A stretch of DNA of 22,014 nt from a virus, in IMG/VR virus record IMGVR_UViG_3300032047_002863, positions 1 to 22,014 of that record, one strand, 5' to 3'. The position numbers and the translations under genes are program-made. Shown here piece by piece: positions 12,001 through 16,922 of the stretch. Positions within the stretch are counted from its first letter, which is position 1; every line of letters starts with the position of its first letter. The notes below the pieces were generated by a model. The model ran no database searches. It was given only the letters and a program-made list of their open reading frames with translations, and was not told the DNA's origin.

Positions 12001-12588
12001 ATTAGTATTACTTGAAGTAACTATTGTAGAACCGTCAATTGTTAGTGTACCAGCATCTACAACAAACTGACCACCGGATATTACTCCTGTTGTTGTGATT
12101 GAATCAGTACCAACATCGATAGATCCAAAGCCGCTTGTAATCGAACCACCACTAATAGCACCAGTGCTAACTGCACCAGTTGTAGTAAATGTGCTTGATC
12201 CTATATCAATGTTACCAAAGCCACTTGTAATCGAACCGCTATTAAGTGCACCGACCGAAGTAAGTGATGCAGCTCCTAAGTCTGAATCAAAGTTTGCTGA
12301 TGTATATACTGATTCTACGTCAATACTAAATTGAGCAGAAGCAGAATCATATGACAAATCTCCGCTTACACTAAATAGTCCTCTAACAGCAGCGCTATCA
12401 AGACCAGAAGAAGCCTCAAATGCAGATACTTTAAGATATGTATCTGAATCTGCTTTAAATTCACCACTAGCAGAATCATATACTAGCAGATCTCCATTGC
12501 CGACTCCTGCGAGATTGAAGACGTTGAGGTCTTGAACACCAGATATCGGTGTTCCAACCGTTACTTTTTTTACTAAAATACTAGCCAA
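3007..12588 (-). CDS. Giant modular repeat tail-fibre-like structural protein (3193 residues)
   Basis: This is one intact reading frame of 9.6 kb, almost half of the window. The N-terminus (SILVKKVTVGTPISG) and the following phrases SGDLSYDSASAQFS and SGLDSAAVRGLFSV resemble attachment regions of marine phage fibres. The body is rich in Gly, Ser, Thr, Ala and Asp and is built from recurring modules. These are about 33 copies of a T.AELNILDGVT unit in eight clusters, six GTMKQVAVTDL..YF-type linkers, several IDAAANDTDIIFKGTDGG units, two copies of a ~118-residue DDQTKIDFETADEIHFY module, repeats of SAATLTTARTIGGVSFDGSA, and a C-terminal 20-residue GSID..HIAD repeat. I see no S74-type intramolecular chaperone or enzymatic domain. 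I see no Trp, and Cys only at about residues 3083, 3163 and 3190. The start is TTG with a strong AGGAG site; no other in-frame start is nearby. It is probably a trimeric beta-structured fibre on the tail or head; which organelle is inference. Confidence 0.85.
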   Translation of the reverse strand: MASILVKKVTVGTPISGVQDLNVFNLAGVGNGDLLVYDSASGEFKADSDTYLKVSAFEASSGLDSAAVRGLFSVSGDLSYDSASAQFSIDVESVYTSANFDSDLGAASLTSVGALNSGSITSGFGNIDIGSSTFTTTGAVSTGAISGGSITSGFGSIDVGTDSITTTGVISGGQFVVDAGTLTIDGSTIVTSSNTNMTLEPGGSGDILLKPGGQVGIGDVNSPDTSLHIKQSTATVTLQRTNDANTPGINFQSNQGNVRAKIFMDGTSGTNKEIVFSNQDGSMAEKFRVTLGGAKVTGTLETDVLSINSTAVTSTAAELNILDGVTSTASELNLLDGVSGLVQADFTKLAAVDASASELNILDGVTASTAELNILDGVTSTTAELNLLDGVTATAGELSILDGNTSASSTTVADADRVVLNDGGTMKQVAVTDLNAYFSGGTVVKADDVQAGDAAVTITTSAGDITIDAAANDTDIIFKGTDGGVDTTFLTLDGSAGGAATFTSTITAAGTSVFTNLDISGNVDIDGSLETDALSINGTSVSATAAELNILDGVTSTTAELNILDGVTSTTAELNILDGVTSTAAELNILDGVTATAAEINIIDGTTSASSVTLADADRIVTNHGGTMKQVAVTDFAAYFDDEITAMANLVTVGALNSGSITSGFGAIDNGTSGIRTATFVAETAYNPDANDGATLGTTSLGFADAFLADGGTIQFGDDQDVTLTHIPDAGLRLNSTMALQFNDASQFINAPSATVLDITATDEVEINATLADINANLDVSGTYTGGGLMTTGGNIVIPDGGLIGSASDVNAIQIEADGDIVISQDLAVAGNLTVTGTTTQVNTVTMEAANAVVFEGATADAHETTLTVVDPTADRTINLPNVSGTLPVLAAVSTTAVTSTPEELNILDGVTSTTAELNLLDGVTSTTTELNIVDGNTSATSTTVADADRVVFNDAGTMKQVAVTDLSAYFDDKITAMPNLVSTGALDTGSITSGFGTINTGASAITTTGLISGGSLDIDDVLINGTTIGHTDDTDLITLADGLVTVAGEISVTTLDIGGTNVTSTAAELNILDGVTSTTAELNILDGVTSTAAELNILDGVTSTASELNILDGVTSTAAELNILDGATVTVAELNILDGDTSASSVTVADADRVVLNDNGTMKQVAMTALNAYMSAGSTVAADDIQAGNAAVNITTSAGNITIDAAADDTDIILKGTDGGVDTTFLTIDGSAAGKATFNDEVVAAALTIDNVVINGATIGHGNDTDLMTVADGILTVAGEVQMTTLDIGGTNVTATAAELNILDGVTSTAAELNILDGVTSTAAELNILDGDTSATSTTVADADRVVFNDNGTMKQVAMTDLQTYMSAGSSVAADDINAGDAAVTITTSSGNITIDAAANDTDIIFKGTDGGVDTTFLTIDGSAAGKATFNNEIVATALDISGDVDIDGTLETDALSINGTAVTASAADINLIDGITNGTVIASKAIITDANKDITGGRNITISGEIDAATLDISGNADIDGTLEADAITIGGVTLAETISDTVGAMVTSNTETGIAVTYDDADNTLDFVIGTLNQNTTGSAATLTTARTIGGVSFDGSANIDLPGVNSAGNQNTSGSAATLTTARTIHGVSFDGSANIDLSEVISDTVGAMVGSNTETGISVTYQDGDNTIDFALDAAQTTITSLLATDIKIGEDDQTKIDFETADEIHFYAANAHQIKLVDGALVPVTDNDIDLGTSSLEFKDAFFDGTVTSDAFAGPLTGDVTGNVSGTAATVTGAAQSNITSLGTLTTLTVDNVIINGTTIGHTDDNDLMTLADGVLTVAGQIAGTTGTFTNTTTDDTLLLTSTDSSSSASPVMTFKRNSASVADGDYLGQLKFKGENDADQEVIYAKVTAKIDDASDGSEDGLLEFSNRKAGSNNIGARLTSTALKLINGTTLEANAGITVDNITIDGTEIDLSSGDLTLDVAGDIILDADGGDVKINDGGTAIAEFTNSSTDFVIKSVTSDKDIILKGNDGGSEITALTLDMSAAGAATFNDKITAVGTSVFTNLDISGDVDVDGTLETDALSINGTAVTATAAELNILDGVTATATELNLIDGVTATTAELNILDGVTSTAAELNILDGVTATAAEINLIDGGTSRGTTAVASGDGILINDAGTMRMTNVDTVSTYFSSHNVGGANIVTTGALNSGSITSGFGNINNGSSTITTTGAVSTGTLAASTGTFSGVLKTDDATDATSTTDGSLQTDGGLSVAKDVVAGNDVKLLSDASVVALGADGDVTLTHVHNTGILLNSTNVIQFNDASQNIGAPSGTVLDINATDEIELNATLVDINGNVEISGNLTIAGTTTQVDTVTMNAQNAVVFEGATADDHETTLTIIDPTADRTINLPNVSGTIPVLAAASNTAITSTPAELNILDGVTSTAAELNILDGVTSTAAELNILDGVTSTATELNLLDGSSANSVVNSKAVVYGSSGELAGTLSTAAQTNITSVGTLTALTVDDITINGSTISDGGNLLLDIGGYVDIDADDGGVYFTDGGTTFGRIYNNSSNLRIKSQVGDKDISFEGVDGSSAITALTLDMSAAGAATFNDKITAVGTSVFTNLDISGDVDVDGTLEADAITLGGTALATSATTDTTNASNIGSGTLAAARMAAAQTAITSILATDVKIGEDDQTKIDFETADEIHFYAANAHQIKLVDGALVPVTDNDIDLGTSSLEFKNAYFDGTVTSDAFAGPLTGNVTGNVSGTAATVTGAAQSAITSLGTLSTLTVDDITINGSTISDGGDLTVDVAGDIILDAGGAEINLKDDGTTVGHISMASSNLEIKSSVSDKDMLFKGNDGGSAITALTLDMSAAGAATFNSTVTATEITSTTGFVGNITGNVTGNVSGSAGSATGNAATATALANARTIGGVSFDGTANIDLPGVNSAGNQNTSGSAATLTNARTIGGVSFNGSANIDLPGVNSAGNQNTSGSAATLTNARTIHGVSFDGSANIDLSEVISDTVGAMFSSNTESGITATYQDADNTIDLTVGTLNQNTTGSAATLTTARTINGTSFDGSANITLGAGSVTHAMLAGDCIDGDNIGNDVINSEHYAAGSIDNEHIADDAINSEHYADGSIDTAHIADGQITAAKMAVNSINSDQYVDGSIDHVHLSADCVDKDNLASLATLLILDSAGNTLRTFHCAGA
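3112..3321 (-). repeat. C-terminal 20-residue GSID repeats of the giant fibre
   Basis: Residues about 3090-3159 contain three copies of a 20-residue unit of the form ..INSEHYADGSIDTAHIAD. Two copies are directly adjacent (from about 3090 and 3110). The third (from about 3140) follows a 10-residue spacer, GQITAAKMAV in its core. This repeat type is common near the ends of marine phage fibres, and its spacing suggests a regular beta or collagen-like rod. All the cysteines I can find in the protein flank it. Confidence 0.75.
4264..4618 (-). repeat. Long fibre module, copy A (DDQTKIDFETADEIHFY)
   Basis: This ~118-residue module runs from AAQTAITSILATDVKIGE through a central conserved core to LTVDDI. 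It is nearly identical in protein sequence to copy B at 7201-7555. The central 53 residues (KIGEDD... to ...SSLEFK) are identical, yet about 31 of those 53 codons differ at synonymous positions. Confidence 0.85.
5208..11660 (-). repeat. Eight clusters of the ELNILDG repeat in the giant fibre
   Basis: A 13-residue unit close to VTSTAAELNILDG recurs about 33 times in eight clusters. In order along the protein they lie at about 11380-11660 (6 units), 10774-10965 (5), 9778-9898 (3), 9168-9405 (6), 8592-8710 (3), 8161-8205 (1, as INLIDG), 6168-6360 (5) and 5208-5361 (4). Variants include ELNLLDG, EINIIDG and ELNIVDG. Five clusters are followed by the same linker (ADADRVV.ND.GTMKQVA), giving a higher-order repeat. 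Base sequences of the units differ mainly at third codon positions. Confidence 0.85.
7201..7555 (-). repeat. Long fibre module, copy B (DDQTKIDFETADEIHFY)
   Basis: This is the second copy of the ~118-residue module described for 4264-4618. It reads AAQTTITSLLATDIKIGE at the start and includes DLGTSSLEFKDAFFDGTV where copy A has KNAYFDGTV. It is preceded by the DNTIDFALD phrase and followed by LTVDNVIINGTTIGH. The two copies are about 2.9 kb apart in the same orientation. Confidence 0.85.
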
Positions 12589-12594
12589 TGAATT

Positions 12595-12599
12595 CTCCT
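12595..12599 (-). promoter_or_regulatory. Strong ribosome binding site that sets the TTG start of the giant fibre
   Basis: The minus strand reads AGGAG, then six bases (AATTCA), then TTG at 12588-12586. This is an ideal Shine-Dalgarno spacing for a non-ATG start. The following residues (ASILVKKVTVG) look like a genuine fibre N-terminus, and the next in-frame Met I can see is roughly 190 residues on. The site falls in the 15-base gap after the preceding gene's stop. Confidence 0.8.
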
Positions 12600-12603
12600 A
12601 GCG

Positions 12604-12963
12604 TTAAATGGTCGTTACTTCAGGTGAGACAGTAATCTGACCTTCAAGTATTCTTTCTCTAAATACATTACTCGAGCTATCTGCATGAGATACCTCAACA
12701 TCATAAACCCAACGGCCTTTGCGTAATGCACTAGATTGTGCGTTTGTGAGTGAGAGAGTAATTTTGCCGGCTGTAGCTGGACTGTCAACAGTACAAGTAA
12801 ATGCTTGTACGTCATCAGCGTCAGTACTTTTGTAAGTACGTTTCATTTGGGCGGTTACTGAATGATTTGTAAGGTTTTTAACAGAGCCATCTAGGTTTGT
12901 AGTTTCTATAGATACAGAAATGTCAGAACCTTGGTCAAATTCTAAGTCTTCATAGGCAGCCAT
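12604..12963 (-). CDS. Small BppU_N-like virion structural protein
   Basis: This 119-residue protein resembles a small beta-sandwich family found beside fibre genes in marine T4-like phages and related to the N-terminal domain of the baseplate upper protein BppU. Visible signature phrases are FDQGSDISVSIETTNLDG near the start, VKNLTNHSVTAQMKRTYKS, then AGKITLSLTNAQSSAL, GRWVYDVEVS and a closing ILEGQITVSPEVT. I recall similar QGSD...YDVE...LEG...P.VT proteins as uncharacterised virion proteins. It may link the adjacent giant fibre to the particle. A GAGGAT ribosome site precedes the ATG, and a perfect T4-type late box lies 28 bases upstream, suggesting it is the first gene of a late unit with the fibre. 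The structural role is inferred from fold resemblance and context. Confidence 0.7.
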   Translation of the reverse strand: MAAYEDLEFDQGSDISVSIETTNLDGSVKNLTNHSVTAQMKRTYKSTDADDVQAFTCTVDSPATAGKITLSLTNAQSSALRKGRWVYDVEVSHADSSSNVFRERILEGQITVSPEVTTI

Positions 12964-12990
12964 GTACGATCCTCAAGTTATATTTACTGT

Positions 12991-12998
12991 TATTTATA
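12991..12998 (-). promoter_or_regulatory. T4-type late promoter box (TATAAATA)
   Basis: The minus strand carries TATAAATA, an exact match to the T4 late promoter -10 box used by the gp55 sigma factor with the gp45 clamp. It lies in the only real intergenic gap between the tailoring cassette and the structural genes, 28 bases upstream of the 119-residue gene. There is no -35 element, as expected for late promoters. No stem-loop terminator is evident in the 46-base gap. Confidence 0.72.
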
Positions 12999-13009
12999 AT
13001 AAAAGGATT

Positions 13010-14341
13010 CTAAAAAACTCTGACTCCGTATTTATTTTCAAATGCTTTGGCATCTGTTTTAGTGTTTACAATTGGTTGACCTTTGATATTTAAGCTTGTA
13101 TTCAATAACATAGGACAACCTGTCATATTATACCACTCTTCGAGTATTAGTCTGATAATAGACTTAGAATCTGGTTTTACAATCTGGACTCTTGCAGTAC
13201 CGTCAACATGGGTAACTGACTTATAGTCATGCTTTGCCTTTGCGACATACTGCATGTATTCATTCATTGGTCCGTCGAAGTATTTATACGCGTATTCAGA
13301 AAGTATTACCGGAGCAAATGGTCTAAATCTCTGTCTTTGTTTAATATCATTGACCGTATCTTTGATATCAAGACGTGGATCTGCAAGCAACGATCTATTG
13401 CCTAATGCTCTTGGTCCGAACTCTGCTCGGCCATGCGCAATACCACAAACACCTTTCATATACAACCAAGTAACAATTTCACCGACATGCGGATTAGATT
13501 TGATATTATGGCCGAGATAGGCATCAGTGAACTGCAATGGTTTATCTAGGTATGCTGCAGCAGCTCCTAAACTACTACCAGCATCACCTGGATTAGGAAA
13601 GATCCATACCTTGTCAAACATCGGATGTATCTTGCTATTTGCTACACAATTCAATGCGACTCCACCACCGTAACATAAACAATTAGAATACTTACGAGCT
13701 ATCTTCATGATCTCTATTATATGCTTCTCAATTGTACATTGTGCATCGTATGCAACTTGATACTTGTCTACGCTCATAGGATATTCTGGTAAACCCATAT
13801 GTAGATTGTATTTTAATAATTCACTTAAATCTTGACTGGAATGTGGCCATGCGTATGCAGCCATGCCCATTGTAATGTATTCGTCTTCCATTGGTTTCAA
13901 TCCAATGTGATCTGTGATCGCAGAATAAAATAAGCCAAGAGACCAAGGATATCGTTTACTCCATACCTTTTTCTTCTTGTACCATATAGAACATGTATCC
14001 CATTCACCAATCGCATCGATAACCACACATACAGGTTCTTCTGCGTACGGGCGGGTGTAGTACGCGGCCGCGGCATGAGACCAATGATGCTTTACATAAT
14101 GATCATACTTTGGTCGTTTGACCCAGCCTTGACCAGAATATAAACGTCTAAGATTTTTACGAAAGGGTTTTTCATAGAATACAGTCTTGCCTTCGATAAG
14201 TAATGAAGGATGAAGCTCAGGATCATTTTTGATTTTACTATATCTCTCTGCATGTTCTGCAGATAATATATTACCATCCTCATCAATCGTAGCCACAGCC
14301 GCATCATGAAAACCATGTGATATGCCAGTAATCTTATTCAC
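13010..14341 (-). CDS. NodU/TobZ-type O-carbamoyltransferase
   Basis: This 443-residue enzyme belongs to the carbamoyltransferase family that transfers a carbamoyl group from carbamoyl phosphate, through an adenylate, onto a hydroxyl of a sugar or natural product. The N-domain begins KITGISHGFHDAAVA and carries the HHWSHAAAAYY histidine motif, VIDAIGEWDT and GGGVALNCVANS. The C-domain has GRAEFGPRALGNRSLLADPR, FRPFAPVIL and LLNTSLNIKGQPIV. All motifs look intact. I place the start at GTG 14341: it gives a protein beginning where the family begins and an 8-base overlap with the upstream gene. An ATG at 14380 would add 13 residues (MNKSELGYWIVIH) that lie wholly over the upstream gene and do not look like the family. 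It is the last gene of the overlapping cassette. The acceptor is unknown; a glycan made by the cassette's glycosyltransferases is the likeliest. Confidence 0.92.
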   Translation of the reverse strand: MNKITGISHGFHDAAVATIDEDGNILSAEHAERYSKIKNDPELHPSLLIEGKTVFYEKPFRKNLRRLYSGQGWVKRPKYDHYVKHHWSHAAAAYYTRPYAEEPVCVVIDAIGEWDTCSIWYKKKKVWSKRYPWSLGLFYSAITDHIGLKPMEDEYITMGMAAYAWPHSSQDLSELLKYNLHMGLPEYPMSVDKYQVAYDAQCTIEKHIIEIMKIARKYSNCLCYGGGVALNCVANSKIHPMFDKVWIFPNPGDAGSSLGAAAAYLDKPLQFTDAYLGHNIKSNPHVGEIVTWLYMKGVCGIAHGRAEFGPRALGNRSLLADPRLDIKDTVNDIKQRQRFRPFAPVILSEYAYKYFDGPMNEYMQYVAKAKHDYKSVTHVDGTARVQIVKPDSKSIIRLILEEWYNMTGCPMLLNTSLNIKGQPIVNTKTDAKAFENKYGVRVF

Positions 14342-15365
14342 GTGTATAACTATCCAGTAACCAAGTTCCGATTTGTTCATCTATAAGATGTTTAGTAATA
14401 TGAACATTATTTTTCTTATCTGTATAAGGAACCCAGTCATCTAGTCTTTTTTGTAATCCATCATATATATTTTTTAATTTATCACTAGGTAAATTCCAAA
14501 TAGCATATTCTTCTGGATATCGGATTGTATTGTACCATAAGTTTGTATTGTGTCTATTAGTGAAATCTAAGAAGTCAACCATTTCAAACCAATTATTTCT
14601 CATCGGGTTTACCATAATACATAGTTCTCTTTTACCATCAGTACAATATTTTTTATATCTCTCTAAGTTTTGAAATACTTTTGATAGATCACCATTGATT
14701 CGAATAGCGGCATATCTTTCTGGATCTAAACTATCTATGCTCAGATTGATATGCACATTGTTCTGCTCTAGTATTTTACGTACTCTTTTACTATATACAG
14801 TTCCGTTAGTAGCAATGTTTACTTTTAATTTTGGATTTACTTTTGCAACCATGTCACATATATCTAAAACTATTCTTTGAGCAAATGGTTCACCACCATT
14901 GAATCTCAGTTCTTCGAGATGTGGTATAAATTCTTCAAGTTGATCTATAAACTTGTCTGTATATGCCATCGGCAATGGTGGCTTACCTTCACGATTCTTT
15001 CGTATACCAGAACTCAATTCACCAGAACACATGATACATTCTAAATTACATTGATTACTGAGTTCCATCTCCATCATTGTAGGATATTTTTTTACACTAT
15101 ATTGACTGTATGCTCTTGCAAGTGGCCACACATTATTATCAATATCCTTTTTGCATTCAAAACATCTGCCAGTAAACTTTTGTTCTACTAAGTCTTGTCG
15201 TTTCTGTCTATAGGCTTTACCATTCCATATATCGCTTATAGATCTGTCAACTGTCCAACGATCTATTTCTCCTACGGTCAACCAACATGGAGATGCTTTG
15301 GCATGTACATTCCAATACATATTATTCCATGCAGCTCTGCATTTAGATTTTGAGTGATCTATCAT
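14334..15365 (-). CDS. Radical SAM protein with N-terminal twitch-like Cys region (343 residues)
   Basis: The radical SAM CxxxCxxC cluster is clear at residues 106-113 (SNQCNLECIMC), and GGEP, the SAM-binding glycine motif, is at about 157-160. Before the core is an N-terminal Cys set: C9, C27 and C68xxC71 (GRCFECKK). That arrangement resembles the twitch/SPASM-type auxiliary cluster region found at the N-terminus of a subgroup of radical SAM proteins. Such enzymes make a 5'-deoxyadenosyl radical to modify small molecules or peptides; the substrate here is unknown. It shares an ATGA overlap with the preceding 393-residue radical SAM gene, and its 3' end overlaps the carbamoyltransferase start by 8 bases. 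The two adjacent enzymes share the twitch-core layout but differ in sequence, so they are old paralogues or a recruited pair. Confidence 0.87.
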   Translation of the reverse strand: MIDHSKSKCRAAWNNMYWNVHAKASPCWLTVGEIDRWTVDRSISDIWNGKAYRQKRQDLVEQKFTGRCFECKKDIDNNVWPLARAYSQYSVKKYPTMMEMELSNQCNLECIMCSGELSSGIRKNREGKPPLPMAYTDKFIDQLEEFIPHLEELRFNGGEPFAQRIVLDICDMVAKVNPKLKVNIATNGTVYSKRVRKILEQNNVHINLSIDSLDPERYAAIRINGDLSKVFQNLERYKKYCTDGKRELCIMVNPMRNNWFEMVDFLDFTNRHNTNLWYNTIRYPEEYAIWNLPSDKLKNIYDGLQKRLDDWVPYTDKKNNVHITKHLIDEQIGTWLLDSYTRE

Positions 15366-16543
15366 CCAAACAATACTTCTGCAAATTCAGGAAAGATTTC
15401 ATCAAAAGATTCTTTCCTACGGTTATCTAATTGTGCGGTAACTCTCATAAAATCTGTTAGCCTATCTTCATTACTAGCATCTAAGAAACTAATAACTTTT
15501 TGTAGTTGATGGTTATTATTACCTTTATATTTTTCTTTTATCTTTTCTTTCACATCTTCTGGTAAATACTGTACTGATTGATTCTTAGGTTCATGTACCA
15601 TATTAAAAAGTAAATCATTTGCACCTATGTCATGGTAAAAATCTATGATATCATTGAGATACCATATATTATAGTTATTAACTGTCGGCATAAGATTGAA
15701 GATTAACTTTTCATATTTTTTTGATAGAGCACTATATTTCTTTGCATTTGCTAGTACTGTTTCCCAACGTGCACCGCCTCTTGCGTATTGCAATCTTTTA
15801 CCAATATCATCTATGCTACCAGTAATTCGAATCTCTTTGAATTTAAGAATATCGTTTACAACATCTTTATTGTACATTGTAACATTTGTAGTAATTAATA
15901 ATGATATATTCTCTGCCCAACCAGATTTAGCAATATACTTAAGCAGTTGTTTATTTTCAGGACTTACTAATGGTTCTCCTCCAGTCAATTCTATATTGAA
16001 TATCTCTGGTAACCATTTATCTAATACTTCTTGATTATCAGTACCCATTATTTTATTCGCAAGCCAATAATCATTTGGATCTAAGGGTTCTATTCTAGTC
16101 TTATCTTCTTCTTTCTTTATCATACTCGAAGCCATCGGTCCACACATACGGCATTTAAGATTACATACATTCGATAGTTTGAGATCAAATGAAGTCGGAG
16201 CATCGGCTTCTTCGGTTACAGTATCCTTTGTTATGTGTTGAATTGGTACTATTTCAAGAAGATCTTCTCTGTAACTCTTAATGCCCATATCTTCTTCTCT
16301 CCAGCACCATTCACATTCCGAAGGTTTCTCACCATTTATAAAGGCTTTACGTAATTTTTTAAACTCAGGACCGTTCCAATGTTTTTCTAACGTATCAGTG
16401 TACATCCATGGCATCTTATGTTTTTCTTGACCATCATTGCTGGATCCCCGTGGTTGTTTGTATCTACAACACGGCCGTATAGATCCGTTCACATCAGTCG
16501 ATATATGATACCAAGGAGCAGGGCAAAAACTACTTTTTATCAT
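15362..16543 (-). CDS. Twitch-domain radical SAM protein (393 residues)
   Basis: The N-terminus has the hallmark of the twitch-domain radical SAM subgroup: FCPAPWYHISTDVNGSIRPCC at residues about 6-26, then CEWCW at 77-81. The radical SAM core follows with CNLKCRMC at 127-134 and TGGEPLV at about 187-193. Cluster-binding residues all look present, so it should be active. The substrate is unknown. I choose ATG 16543, with GGTGG five bases upstream; a GTG at 16552 would add only MDV and is less convincing. The start overlaps the end of the small Cys-rich gene by 14 bases, and the stop overlaps the next radical SAM gene by 4 bases (ATGA). This is the first of two consecutive twitch-type radical SAM enzymes in the cassette. 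Confidence 0.88.
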   Translation of the reverse strand: MIKSSFCPAPWYHISTDVNGSIRPCCRYKQPRGSSNDGQEKHKMPWMYTDTLEKHWNGPEFKKLRKAFINGEKPSECEWCWREEDMGIKSYREDLLEIVPIQHITKDTVTEEADAPTSFDLKLSNVCNLKCRMCGPMASSMIKKEEDKTRIEPLDPNDYWLANKIMGTDNQEVLDKWLPEIFNIELTGGEPLVSPENKQLLKYIAKSGWAENISLLITTNVTMYNKDVVNDILKFKEIRITGSIDDIGKRLQYARGGARWETVLANAKKYSALSKKYEKLIFNLMPTVNNYNIWYLNDIIDFYHDIGANDLLFNMVHEPKNQSVQYLPEDVKEKIKEKYKGNNNHQLQKVISFLDASNEDRLTDFMRVTAQLDNRRKESFDEIFPEFAEVLFG

Positions 16544-16922
16544 TACGTCCACCAGGCATACAGTTCAATCTACATTGTTTTGTGAGTCTATCAGAATCGT
16601 CCCATGATTCTGGTAAAGTTTTAGTAAACCAATCTTCATTTAATATATCAATCAAAGGATTTTTGTGTATATTATATTTGTCTTTATTATTCCAATATTC
16701 CATTAGAATAGATTCTTGTTTAAAGTCTTTGACTATCTGATGTTTATCACCAATCTGTGCCGTAATAGTATTATCACTCGGTACATCAAATTTATCATAT
16801 GCATATAGAATATTTGCAAAGTAACAACATGGAATTACCTGACCATCAGGATTAATAATAGTTCGGTTTTTTTCCATCCATTCACAAACGACGCCGCATT
16901 TATTCTTGTTGAGCAATGACAT
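16530..16922 (-). CDS. Small Cys-rich SPASM/twitch-like protein without a radical SAM core
   Basis: This 130-residue protein has cysteines laid out as C9xxxC13, a GQVIPCC motif (Gly27 with Cys32 and Cys33) and C117xxxC121. NPDGQVIPCCYF is the phrase that opens a SPASM domain (Gx4C), and CRLNC near the end matches the closing Cx3C. It therefore looks like an auxiliary iron-sulfur cluster domain encoded on its own. The gene directly upstream encodes a radical SAM core with no such domain, so the two probably form one split enzyme. The start overlaps the upstream gene by 23 bases and has GGAAAG about 8 bases upstream; the stop overlaps the next radical SAM gene by 14 bases. The spacing between cysteine pairs is longer than the usual SPASM motif, so a divergent or different Fe-S fold is possible. 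Confidence 0.65.
   Translation of the reverse strand: MSLLNKNKCGVVCEWMEKNRTIINPDGQVIPCCYFANILYAYDKFDVPSDNTITAQIGDKHQIVKDFKQESILMEYWNNKDKYNIHKNPLIDILNEDWFTKTLPESWDDSDRLTKQCRLNCMPGGRNDKK

Noticed and set aside
3308-12334. Many long open frames on the plus strand across the fibre gene (for example 6104-6931 and 9086-9682)
   Set aside because: They are mirror images of the repeat coding on the other strand. Their products are low-complexity strings such as VEVTPSKIFNSAA that repeat in step with ELNILDG, and they have no ribosome sites or family resemblance.
3007-12588. Diversity-generating retroelement target in the fibre
   Set aside because: No reverse transcriptase or template repeat is visible in the window, and differences between copies are synonymous third-position changes, not adenine-directed amino-acid changes.
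12964-13009. Rho-independent terminator after the carbamoyltransferase
   Set aside because: A T run is present at the stop codon, but I find no convincing stem before it.
13281-13288. TATAAATA inside the carbamoyltransferase gene
   Set aside because: It is in coding sequence about 320 bases before the next gene start, which already has its own box at 12991-12998.
14342-14380. ATG start at 14380 for the carbamoyltransferase
   Set aside because: The 13 extra residues lie entirely over the upstream radical SAM gene, lack a ribosome site and do not resemble the family N-terminus. GTG 14341 begins exactly at the family start.
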